The notes under the pieces were generated by a model. It did no database searches. It was given only the letters and a program-made list of their open reading frames with translations, and was not told where the DNA came from. The position numbers were made by a program, and so were the translations under genes. A stretch of DNA of 58,601 bases from Saccoglossus kowalevskii (Eukaryota; Hemichordata; Enteropneusta; Harrimaniidae): the NCBI RefSeq assembly GCF_000003605.2, contig NW_003116468.1, positions 65,997-124,597 of the forward strand. Direction: 5' to 3'. This document shows positions 1 through 13,400 of this stretch, piece by piece (position 1 is the stretch's first letter; every line of letters begins with the position of its first letter).

Positions 1-327
1 AGCTTTTTGTAGCGAATTTAAACTCACTCATAATGTTATGATATATTTCAAATATCAGTATTTCATGAATATGACTATGTATTAAGTCTATGTATCATTT
101 AATTTGTTAATGCGAGAACACTATTTTTATTTTTCTAAACAAACAAATACGATAAGTCGATATTTCGCATCGCGTGACGTTTACTGTTCACATAATCTGA
201 TATCACTATTTACATTTGTTGTGATAAATATGTTCTTGTTTTGTTTGTAAACAGCAGTTAACATGCCTATATCTCATTATACTCAGTATTAAAATGTTCA
301 ATAAAAATGTTAAAATTAAAATTGATC

Positions 328-363
328 CTAACCGCCGCGAATTCTATCGTTGTAGGGTTTTAA
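328..363 (-). CDS. Possible terminal micro-exon of the adhesion GPCR
   Basis: Past exon 21 the minus strand has a good acceptor (pyrimidine-rich, ending TTTATTTATTAG) followed by 11 codons and TAG in the phase left by exon 21, reading LKPYNDRIRGG. This would end the receptor with a very short tail. A minus-strand AATAAA lies about 200 bases further on, near 128-133. The piece is short enough to arise by chance, and the real tail exons may lie left of the window. I see nothing else in bases 1-705. Confidence 0.2.
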   Translation of the reverse strand, partial: LKPYNDRIRGG

Positions 364-705
364 CTAATAAATAAAAGGAATATTTACAACATTATTCCGG
401 ATTAACGACCGGATTAACGATTAATGACAACGTGTCAATGTTGCGAATGTATACAAATTATTTCATGTATCATTTTGCCCCACAACTTGATCTCGCATAA
501 CTAACACCTAAGACGCGTGTTGTTTTTGGTGAGCATTTGTGTAGCATTACATGAAAATAAAATAAAGACAATGTGAAGCTAATCAAATTCACTACAAATC
601 GATAATATTTTAACTATTTGTTGTTTGCAGCTTGTCCTGGTGTTTTAAAGGCACAGAGACAATATAATGTGCTGGGTGCCACTCACCGCGCCCAGTGCCA
701 CTCAC

Positions 706-1467
706 CTCGTCATTTAACACACAGTGGAACACAAAAATGAAGAGTCCCTGTATATATAAAAAAAAATGGTGAGAATTGTATCATGTTAGTGCTACAATAC
801 AATTCCAATAACGCAAGTAACCCGACGAGATAACAAGTACATTATCAAGTTGGTATTTCGCCCTCACTTTGTGCACATGAGTTATAATCTTATAACATTC
901 ATTTAATCACAATTGTGTCAATTATGGGAACACTTTTTATATATACCGTCGACGTTCCACTAATTCGACATTGATATGCAAATGAGCACCGAGTTCAGAA
1001 TCTAGAGACACATCGTATTGAAACAGTGTTTAATAAGCGATCATTAGATTAATTATGTGATAAAAGACCCTCATCAAGCATTCCTTAGAGATTATAACTG
1101 GTCCGAAGAAGGACCCCTCTGCAAAAAGCAAAATGCCATGGTGCTGACCACATCAGTGTATCTTGTGGCATATTTTGGCGATGAACAATTTATAAGTAGG
1201 ACTTGAATAATTGACATAAATTTACATTCCGGAAAAAATATTCACGATAGTCTCCAAATTGTATAAGCGTGCACATACCTATTATTCAATACACACAAAT
1301 TTCAAATTGGTTCAAACACAATAGTATGTACTAAATCTACCTGCAGTGAATTGAGAATAGCGAATATGTACTGGAAAGCAACTGTTGATTCGTCAATCGC
1401 CAGCAGACCAAACGCCCAGGTTAAACCCAGTAAAGGCAGCAATAAAGCCGTTGCACGCACACCAGAC
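706..1467 (-). CDS. Adhesion GPCR exons 20-21: transmembrane helices 6 and 7
   Basis: Exon 20 (1341-1467) reads VRATALLLPLLGLTWAFGLL, the canonical helix 6 of adhesion receptors, then QYIFAILNSLQ at the start of helix 7. Exon 21 (706-747, 14 codons) is GLFIFVFHCVLNDE, the near-invariant helix 7 end. The donor after exon 21 is doubled: a near-identical GGTGAGTGGCAC block recurs 19 bases on, so a second donor could extend the exon to 687 in a different frame. A 3.0-kb intron between exons 19 and 20 is mostly filled by the 20-bp tandem array. Confidence 0.94.
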
Positions 1468-4400
1468 CTGAAATAGAAATGGAACAGTGGTAAAAAATAT
1501 GTCGCCTTCATGGTGTGAAATCTAACACGATATTATTTAATGACATCATTATATGAGTGCTAACGACGTTAATCATGTATATAGCTTCGGCTATATGCTT
1601 AACATTTAGGTACCCAGCCTGGAAAATCAGGCAAATAGCACCCCTAAGCGATGGCTAAGACTTTTATGACCGTGATTCGGCACATTTTTATGGGATTGTA
1701 ACAAAAGAGCCCCCCTGGTATGTAAATCATGGCGAACCTCTGTAGGCACTGATTGTTCGGTGTAGTCTCAGAGATATGCAGACAGGCTGAATAGAAATCA
1801 ATGTGCTGTGTATCCTCAACTCGTTCTCAGTATCCACAACTCATTCTCAGTATCTACAACTCATTCTCAGTATCTACAACTCATTCTCAGTATCCACAAT
1901 TCATTATCAGTATCCTCAACTCGTTCTCAGTATGCACAACTTGTTCTCAGTATCCTCAACTCATTCTCAGTATCCACAACTCTTTTTCACTATCCTCAGC
2001 TCGTTCTCAGTATCCTCAACTCGTTCTCAGTATCCACAATTTGTTCTCAGTATCCACAACTCATTCTCAGTATCCACAACTCTTTTTCACTATCCACAAC
2101 TCGTTCTCAGTATTCTCAACCTGTTCTCAGTATCCTCAACTCGTTCTCAGTATGCTTAACTCGTTCTCGGTATCCTCAACTTGTTCTCAGTATCCTCAAC
2201 TTGTTCTCAGTATCCTCAACTCATTCTCAGTATCCAAACTCTTTTCCACTATCCTCAACTCATTCTCAGTATCCTCAACTCATTCTCAGTATCCACAACT
2301 CTTTCTCACTATTCTCAACTCATTCTCAGTATCCTCAACTCATTCTCAGTATCCACAACTCTTTCTCACTATCCTCAACTCGTTCTCAGTATTCTCAACT
2401 TTTTCGCAGTATCCTAAAATCGTTCTCAGTATCCACAACTCGTTCTCAGTATCCCCAACTCGTTCTCAGTATCCTTAACTCGTTCTTAGTATCCTCAACT
2501 TGTTCTCAGTATCCTCAACTTGTTCTCGGTATTCTCAACTTATCCTCAGTATCCACAACTCTTTCTCACTATCCTCAACTCGTTTTCAGTGTCCACAACT
2601 CTTTCTCACTATCCTCAACTCAATCTCAGTGTCCTCAACTCATTCTCAGTATCCTCAACTCATTCTCAGTATCCACAACTCTTTCTCACTATCCTCAACT
2701 CGTTCTCAGTATTCTCAACTTTTTCTCAGTATCCTAAAATCGTTCTCAGTATCCACAACTCGTTCTCAGTATCCACAACTCATTCTCAGTATCCTCAACT
2801 CATTCTCAGTATCCTCAACTCATACTCAGTATCCACAACTCTTTCTCACTATCCTCAACTCGTTCTCAGTATTCTCAACTTTTTCTCAGTATCCTAAAAT
2901 CGTTCTCAGTATCCACAACTCGTTCTCAGTATCCACAACTCATTCTCAGTATCCTCAACTCATCCTCAGTATCCACAACTCTTTCTCACTATCCTCAACT
3001 CGTTCTCAGTATTCTCAATTTTTTCTCAGTATCCTCAACTCATTCTCAGTATCCACAACTCTTTCTCACTATTCTCAACTCATTCTCAGTATCCTCAACT
3101 CATTCTCAGTATCCACAACTCTTTTTCACTATCCACGACTCGTTCTCAGTATTCTCAACCTGTTCTCAGTATCCTCAACTCGTTCTCAGTATCCTTAACT
3201 CGTTCTCAGTATCCGCAACTCTTTCTCACTATCCTCAACGCGTTCTCAGTTTTCTCAACTTTTTCTCAGTATCCTAAAATCATTCTCAGTATTCACAACT
3301 CGTTCCCAGTATCCACAACTCGTTCTCAGTATCCACAACTCTTTTTCACTATCCACAACTCGTTCTCAGTATTCTCAACCTGTTCTCAGTATCCTCAACT
3401 CGTTCCCAGTATCCACAACTGGTTCTCAGTATCCTCAACATGTTCTCAGTATCCTCAACTCATTCTCAGTATCATCAACTTGTTCTCGGTATTCTCAACT
3501 TATCCTCAGTATCCACAACTCTTTCTCACTATCCTCAACTCGTTTTCAGTGTCCACAACTCCTTCTAACTATCCTCAACTCAATCTCAGTATCCTCAACT
3601 CATTCTCAGTATCAGTATCTTCAACTCATTCTCAGTATCCACAACTCTTTCTCACTATCCTCAACTCGTTCTCAGTATTCTCAACTTTTTCTCAGTATCC
3701 TAAAATTGTTCTCAGTATCCACAACTCGTTCTCAGTATCCACAACTCATTCTCAGTATCCTCAACTCATTCTCAGTATCCTCAACTCATTCTCAGTATCC
3801 TCAACTCATTCTCAGTATCCACAACTCTTTCTCACTATCCTCAACTCGTTCTCAGTATTCTCAACTTTTTCTCAGTATCCTAAAATCGTTCTCAGTATCC
3901 ACAACTCGTTCTCAGTATCCACAACTCTTTTTCACTATCCACAACTCGTTCTCAGTATTCTCAACCTGTTCTCAGTATCCTCAACTCGTTCCCAGTATCC
4001 ACAACTCGTTCTCAGTATCCTCAACTCATTCTCAGTATCCTCAACTCATTCTCAGTAGTCTCAACTTTTTCTCAGTATCCTAAAATTGTTCTCAGTATCC
4101 TATTTATTGTATAAAACTATTTATTGTATCGCTTGTATTAAATTAGGTATTTGTAATGCTACTAATGATTCTTAGTTTTTTTAATGTGTGTATGCGCAAA
4201 CTGATTTTCAACTATAACTTTGACTTCAGTGCAAACCAATTAAAACGATAGTAGTACCCTGACTCACAGTACGAATACATGCACATTGCATTCACAATAT
4301 CAATGTCATAGTGAGTAGACACGCTAATATTATCAGAGACGTCTTATTCAGAATAGGGGAGGGTCCTTAAAATATATATTATGCAGTGTATGCTTTTTCT

Positions 4401-7400
4401 TAAAAGCACAGTGTTGAGGGTCATGCATTACATATAGTACGCAATATATGTAGGATAAAAGCTAGTATTAACCATGAGGTTACCTTATTTTCTCTACATC
4501 GGTTTTGTCTTTGTTGGATTTGACGCTCATAAACACTTTAATCACAAGAATGAGAACAACGGTGTTTACCTGCATTAACAGAAAAACATGTTAATAGTTC
4601 ATAATAACTGTGTTGATCGCACCAAATGTGGTACATAATAATAGTGAAACTTCCTTGCAGGTTTAACCATCCGTGGTCAAGTGTTCTTCGCGCAGTATGA
4701 GATATAATGTCATAACTTTCAGCTTACGGAAATTATATCATATACTTCAGTGTTCCTTGCTCTTAACGTTTGACGAAATAAGATATAGAGGAACGTACGA
4801 TCGATGTTTTTAGCAATACAGGTACTACATCTAAACCGATACTTCTTCGAATCACTATGCATACAACCATTGGGATATTTGGCAACATGTATCCGAGTTC
4901 TGACTTGTCGCTTTCCCCAACTCACACAGGGTGTGGCCGACTCAAAGTTGTCAGGCGCCACAGTGTGGGAATGGGATTGGTGATCATGAGTGACACTCAC
5001 CAGAATGACGAGCAGAGCAGGACCAACAAATGCCCAGATAGTATCACGTTCAACTGATAACCAACAACTGAAATACGTTCAGAACATTGCTCATTAGAGG
5101 TGACTGCCATACACAGAACAATATATGAGTGATTAGAGTCGGATTATTATTATTGTATGCCTGAGGAATCATATATTTAATGGTCAAAATACTGATAACA
5201 GAGGTGACCAATGATGATGTCGATATAGAGTTATAATCCACGAAAAGGGATAACCACGTGTACATACCATGCCACATTATTTTTTGTAAATTAGCAATTA
5301 TATAATTAAACAAAATTAGAGTTGTTCTTGATTTCAGTAGTGAATCTACGACTAAGTGTCCGCTTGTAAATCGGGGGTTGATTAAAGTCGGTCTCCACAA
5401 TGTCACCTGTATAATATACTAGCTTACACGATATTCCACTTACTGAGAATCTGTTCCGTAACCACGGTAATCAAGCGCTAATGTAATCCCGACAACGATG
5501 GCGGGAAATCCTGTGAAACAGAATGGAAATTGGAAAGATGATGTGTTTGGAATTAATATTTTATTTATAAAAAAACGCATGTAGTCGGCGCACAATTGTA
5601 GTGAAACATATTCCCTATCTCCCTTGTGTGTTATATTAAATATGACTATGACACACACACTCAGTCATTGGTCATTTAAATCCATCAAATACGTTATGTA
5701 GGCGTCACTCACCCCATCCGAAAAGACAAAAGTAAAGAACCCGGATGTTGGAATTAAACACTTTTCTTATCTTCATGAAAAGCTGAACTCCCTGGACCAA
5801 CATCCATGAAAATACAGCCAGATACAAATAGTGAAGCAACACAGCAACAACTGTACACAGAGTCTGTAAACATAAAATGTTTGTATCATTGTGGTTACAA
5901 GTGTCAAGTTTTATTGCCCTCAATACGTAACAACTATTGTTTGTAAACAGGCCGTAGTAGAGAGAGGGGAGAAACAAAAACATTCTGAAGTAAGCTATAG
6001 CAGTGTGTTTAAAAAATACACTTTGAATGCAAATTTGAGGTGGTGAGAGTTTTTGAGTAATGTGAAAATAGAACATATTGTAATCAACATTCTTTAACAA
6101 AACAGAAAATGTATATTTTCTATTAACTGTTAATTTTCACTCTTAACGCATGAAACCAATTAGCATACAATTTAGGCAAACTTACGTTCAAAGGAAACTA
6201 GGTTTAGAGAGCATCGCGTCTATATATGTTGCAGAGAATCGTGTAAATATATACACCTCAAATGTTCATGGATTACCGATGTATGGTGTCCGGGGGGTTC
6301 GACAAGGTGTGTGCATTAACTTACCTCATTGTGTGTGGCGTTTATGCCAGTGATAAACAACATCTCCGCCATCATTAATGCAACTATCAGGTTTTTCAGT
6401 ATTATGATACGTGTAGATGTCAGTTCTCTGCGAACATATACAAAATGCAATTAAGTTATACCGTTTTCGATAAGTTTATTCCAATAAATAATTAACTGTT
6501 TGTTTATTGAGATTACTATGTAAAAAAGAGTGCATCAAGCACTATATATATTTGTTAGAATGTAGCTCACCTCAGATATAGAAGTAACGCCAGGGCCAAT
6601 AAGAGACAAATAAGTGACAGGGAACATCCAACATACGTAATAATAGTGAGTGCAGTTTCATCAGCAGCAGATAGCTGCAATACAAAAAATTATTAAAATC
6701 AGCCTTCTGGACTTGATTTGATTTGCATATTTGATTTGATTATTAATCCGAGGATTACACACCTCAATATTATTGACTGACATCAATACTGCAAAGTTTG
6801 TAAGATGGTTGCAAATGCATTCTGTGCTTGATTCAGTGGTGGTCCCCGTATGGCACCCTCTATCAGACCACAAATAACTGCAGATAAAATAGATAGTGAC
6901 AAGATAAACGTAGGGCTGTAGTGTTTCCATGATAACTATTGTTCTTTTTATCTATATACGTGTTCAAAACAAAAAATGTTCAGTATATACTTACTTTTCG
7001 TCAAGGAAAACACACTCTGGGCTAAAGAAACTTGTCTGAAATAAATATGAATTAAAGTAAAATAAATATATAGATATAATTATATTACAGATCGATGTGC
7101 ATGCTAATTGGCAATTGCTTATTTGCATAAATAGAAGAACATTGTTATATAATTGTTTTTTGAAACATTGTTTCATACAAAATGAGTGTGAAACAAACTT
7201 ACATTTGTATTCGAGAACAATATCCTAACATCTTTACTAAACGTCTCGCCCACTGCTTCAGGATGGATTGTGACTGACATAATGGGCGTATTGATATTTG
7301 TACCGCTGGAACTATTTGGAAGAAAAGTTAAATTGACACATCAGTTTGTGTGCAGTGTTTACATATTTCACTGTTCAACACCAACATACGAATTGATAGA

Positions 7401-10400
7401 TAACAACTGACATAATTATCAACTACTGGCGACTAAGTTTACTAGTTCAAACATTGTAAAAAATGTCGGTTAAACGTGTCAATAAATAAAAAATACAAAC
7501 AATAGTAAAACAATCGAATTCACACAGACATAACATATATCTTAATAACCACTTTTTACATGCATGCGACTTTCAAAAGTTTGGGATGAATTATGAATAG
7601 GAACGTCAATATCTAAAAGTTGTTACTAAATTACTAAATCTGGATGTAATTTAATTTGTGCACAGATGAAGTAAGCATATATGAAAAAATATTAATACAT
7701 CGATAATCAATTTAACATCAAGCTGACACACTGGTATTGCAGCGCTGGGCGTACATATTCGTATATACTACCAACACTGCCATATCAGATGACTATGCAC
7801 TAAGTGAGAGAGAAAAGGACCACTATATTATCGATGATGGATGAAGTATCTAAACACAAGTAGATGCAACAATCATTGTATAATCCGAGGCATGTATACA
7901 CATAGTTGAAATGTTAATAGCAACAAGAAGTGATAAGGACGAAATAGGTTCCAGATCTCATCAAAAGAAGCAATGACTATATCTACACTGTCTTTTAATT
8001 ATCTCGTTAATGTGGGTGCCAGTTCTCAAATAAAGCTGAACATAAAACAACATGCCAACAACTCCCAAGACGGTCAGAAATAACATCAAATCGGAGAGAA
8101 GCTTCTCATCGGATGTGAAATCTGAGATGGGAGCAGGTGGTAAAGCGGTCAATCATCTACTCATGAGTAATTTGAAAGCAAAGGGAAAACGTTCCCCATA
8201 TTAACAGATCGTTCCAAATAACAAATTAAGAAGAGAAACATGAGAACACGTGAATTGATGCCAACATGAAAATACATTTTCCTTGGTGACGTCACAGGGC
8301 TAACTAGGACGTCAATTTCCTCTGAACTTTGTATCATATTACACAACAAATCAACTCATATCATACAAATACCAGTTATTGCATATAATTTAATTTATGA
8401 ATATCTTGTATGTGAGTATATTTTATGCTTGTAATATTCGTAAATCTTACTCATTTCGTTCATCGTTCAATAATTCGGATATTCCACTCATAAGAACCGC
8501 AATGACACGACGTTCAACAGTTCCTAATGGTTAAACAAATAGTTGACATTTTGAGCTCAACATATCTGTCTAGTTCATTGCAATGACATTAAATACAGAC
8601 GTATGTCAACAATAGAAGCAATTAATAAAAAAACACGGTAATACGGCATACAACTAATCACAGTAAAATCAACCGGATAGCGTGTTGTGCTTCATTTAGA
8701 GAAATCAGAGAAATCTCGGACGCCCTGGGTGTGATGACTGGTGTTATGGTGCGTTATGTAATTCATACCTGATAAAAAAGCCTCCGAAGGTATGTACACG
8801 TGGTTATCTCCTTGCGTGAATTCTAGTTCTATATCAACGTCATCATTGGTCACCTCTGTTATCAACTCTGTTATCAACACATACAAAACACTTTGACTAT
8901 TAGATGTATGACAATATAAGTCGCTAGAATGTTCAAAAGTGCAGTGTAACATTATTGTATTATTGTTTATATTATTTTTATTATACCTAATTTACATATA
9001 CACACCTAATGTACATAAATATACCCAATGAGTATAATATCTACTTAAATTACACAAACCTACATAATTTGCGTAAATATACCTAATTTACATACACATA
9101 CCAAGGTTATCTGATTTCACATCAACTGCCTCAAAATTGGTATCCACGATCATTGCAGCAACAAACTCATCCATCGAGTGTATTAAGTCGAGGCCGGAAT
9201 TCGGATTTTCCTGCAACCAACCAACAAACGAAATGCTATTACATAATCTACAAATCTTGAGTAATGACAGAATTACAAATGTATTTTAATAAATCCAGGA
9301 TATGGTGTGCTGGATTATGTTACTTTAGATGTCTAATTGTCCAAATGTGAATGCAATATCTCTATTCTGAACACCACACACTAAATTCGACTTCTGTAAC
9401 AAACCACTCCCTAAGTAAAACGCAAAATCCTAAATAAGCTTTTTAACACCATACATTTTTTGAAGACTGTACCATGAATATGTCCTTTCTTTGAACATAC
9501 TACCCTAAATAATTGTTTTATCGGACAACTTATCGAAAATGAAATCTCTCCTTTGAACACCATGCCGTAAATGGTATTTTTCTTTGAGCATCATACCCTA
9601 AAAGAAATTCTTTGCCTCCAGCATATCATAAATGAGGCAATCTCTTTGAATATTATTATGAATAGATATGTGTAATGTGACTATGTGCCACGTGTTGCGA
9701 CTGTTATACAGATATAATTCTAACGTTATTCTTACCTGTGCTGATGCTCTCCATAAATGCGAATAATCACTATCGATCAAATTGTCAACAGTAGCAAGAA
9801 AGTTCTAGCGATAACAACATTACAGAAAATATGAGATGATTTAGAAGGAATACGAATAAATGTGTGTTAGTAGGATAGTAAATAGAACACACGACTTCCA
9901 TGTTGAGAAGTGACGCTAACCACAGTACCACATTTGTGTTACTAATGAATGTTAATATCCAGCAATATTTACATGCAAACCTCGTTATATGCACATTGAA
10001 TATGACGAGAAACACTGGCATTGTATGTATTTACATCTAGTTGTTTTGTTTGTATATTCCCATGTGACATTGCATTTATATACATCTAGTTGTCATGTAC
10101 GAGTGCTTCTGTGTCGATAATTAATTCTCAGATATGACGTTCAACTCTGGAGTTACGTGGTTAATCATAATACGTCTTCACATTTTTGTTTGCTTTGTAT
10201 TTGAATACAAATAGGAAAAACACGTCACATTGAATAGTATCCAAGGCAAGGGAAAACACATCATGATTATACCGTATGTCCGTTTTGTAATCATTTTTGT
10301 ATGAGACAAATCATCAACATAACCTTTCTACTAATCTATAGAATTCGTGTAGTTCACTCGTCGGTAAAGTCTGTATTTCTTAATCGTTTAAACACCTACT

Positions 10401-13400
10401 TACATTTCTGATTTCATTCTTGTCTTCGGCAAGTGCACTCTTACTATCAAAATTCCCTAACTCTGCTACTTGTTGTAAAATATTCAAAGCTATCATCAGT
10501 TCTTCCGATGTTAGTTCAGGATTATTGTTCGTGATATTAGTCAATTGTTTCAACATACTAATAAGTGATGGGAGTGAGTCTGTCCCAGAAATGAACTATG
10601 AAATAAGCATGTCATTTGTAATAGATTAAAACGATATGTTTCAAAGATGATGATACTGGAATCGTGGGCACGTACATTAAATACAGTACACTAAATACGT
10701 GTTAATTCAGTCACGGCTTTTCATGAACAATATTACTGTTTCTATAATAAGTGAAATATTTATATTGTACAAATACCTTTTTACAAATGCTGTCAAAAGA
10801 CGAAAGCACGATATCTCAATTCACGAAACCACGTGACATATCGTCTATATATTTGAATTCTTTCGTAAATAATGCTAAATAAATTTACCCGTTCATTGAT
10901 TTGCACCAATCCCAGTAATTCTTCGGTTGTTCCTGTATTTCCCATTGTAGTGACTGCAAATGTCGACGATTCAGTTGTAATAGTGGGTGTTGTTACTGTC
11001 AAAATATACATATATATATATTTATAATCCTGAGTTGGGAACACAGCAATCACGTATCCCTCGATTTAATCAGATGTATATAATTACGTGGTAAATCCAC
11101 ACACATACGACTAATTCATATAATGCCCATACTGTGTAAGGCCTAATTATTCGCTGGGTTTTGTTTTCGTGCATTTCGCTTATAGCAAATTAGCTTATAC
11201 CTAAATTAAAACCAAGCAAATGAGCAAAGTCAACAATGAAAAGAGACACTTATCCCTGTAAAGTATATATATATGACATGGTTGTGCGAACGTGTGAGTT
11301 TTGAATTTATTTTTTTATTGTACACGGGGAAAAAAGACATATATTACAATATGAAACACGGTATACAAACTCATCACAGTAAACATGTCGACATCGCAGA
11401 CAGATGAGCTACCTATTAATTGATATTACAGTTATCTGTCTGCACAATTGAAATTTTGTGTACGTTTATATACACTCGTGTACAATTACATCCGAGTCGC
11501 TTAGCTGCTATAAAAAATAGCAATCCTATGACTTGTAGGTCACCCAACGGGGTTTCATAAAATATGTACAAATATTATATTTGTGTTATATGTTTTCCCG
11601 TGTAATTTACATGGAATGTTGGAATAAATGTGCACAATTAATGCATAATGTCGACTCTTAAAAATACGATTACGTCATATTGAAGTGACGAAAACGTGGT
11701 AACAACGTGACACAGAGACCACCCACTAAAAGTATACCGTTAAGTAAAATGACACCAGGCCAATGCTGACAGAACATAAACTTCCCCATTGGAGGTTAAT
11801 AACCGGTACACTGGGATAAACACAACTATCAAACTTTATCTCAAATCGTCTGTCCTGTATTAATATTCAGTATTACACTTTCTTGACATTTATGATTACG
11901 ATAAATTCAGAGTAAAAACACACGTACATCTAATACCATGTCTAAATGAAAAAAAGTCATATATTTATATTTCAGTGCATCAATAACTTTTGATTGAAAA
12001 TTCGCAAACTGATGGGTAATGATCCCATTAAATGGACAGTCTCGTATTCATATTGTCATTTTTATGCTTCCATGTCATAAATGAAAAATAATAGATGTGC
12101 CTAGAAACCTACTAAAATATTTCACTTTACGCTTTCAGTCAATGTTTGATTATTCATTGCCATAACCAATCACGGATACATATATATTTGTGGAATTTAA
12201 AAATGGTAAAACGTATTTATCTATTTCCATTTTCTCTTTACATATTATTTCATTCTCGCATTTCACGAGAGAAAACTCATTGTAGGCATTTCTCCGAATA
12301 CATGTATAAACGACCATGTATAACCATTACTATTCTTCGATATTCATAAGTATAACTGTTTGTTAACAAGTTGTCGAATTTGTTTTTAAATAGCTAATAC
12401 GTATCGATTAATGTAAACCCTTTCCGCGTAGCGGGTTTGGGTGAGATAACTGCATCCCGAACTGAAATAAAAGAGTCATTGTACACTCAATATCTTATTA
12501 GGACATTGATCGTATATGACGTCACTGCACTGTCATTCTGATTCAGACCGTACTATAAGAGTATAGACGACCAGTAATGCGTGGTAGGTGACATGCAGTA
12601 TATAGTTGTTTTGAATACATACTAGAAATATAACATGGGCTATTCCATTGCTTATACAGTAACAACAGTTACTTACTGTCCACATGGAGAAAATATGTCT
12701 GTGTGAAATGTTAGTGCTGGTATTAATCAGTAGATTACCACTCACCGGCATATACAGAGTCGTATAGAGCAGACACATCCACACTACTCAAGCTATTTTC
12801 CCAGAGAGCAAGTTCGTCGTATCGCGCGTTACAGATCGATGTACCACCATCGCCATTCAAATACAATGTATTAGCGGTATTATAATTCCGCGTATTAGCT
12901 ACACCAGGCGTGATCGATGTGATCTCTACCCCATTCACAAACATGGTCATAGTGGCTGGGAAAATAAACACGTCATATTTGTGGTTAAACATAAATAAAC
13001 ACGTCATATATGTGGTTAAATAAATAAACACGTCATATTTGTGGTTAAACATAAATAAATACATCTTATATGTGGTTAAACATAAATAAACACGTCATAT
13101 TTGTGGTTAAACATAAATTACACGTCATATATGTGGTTAAACATAAATAAACACGTCATATTTGTGGTTAAACATAAATAAACACATCATATATGTGGTT
13201 AAATAATTAAACACGTCATATTTGTGGTTAAACATAAATAAACACATCTTGTATGTGGTTAAACATAAATAAACACGTCATATTTGTGGTTAAACATAAA
13301 TAAACACGTCATATATGTGGTTGAACATAAATAAACACGTCATGGATCATAAATTTGTGTGAAATGTAACGCATGTCGGTATGTAACCAAAGCGGCCAGT

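Noticed and set aside
1801-4083. Long open frames across the 20-bp array
   Set aside because: The repeat unit has few stops and the frames overlap in all three plus-strand phases with the same SSTHSQYPQL-type text. They lie antisense within an intron of the receptor.
7961-8349. Two minus-strand frames with hydrophobic stretches in the intron between receptor exons 10 and 11
   Set aside because: I tested them as missing receptor exons. Exon 10 joins exon 11 perfectly in phase without them, their two frames do not match, and the text does not fit the GAIN domain.
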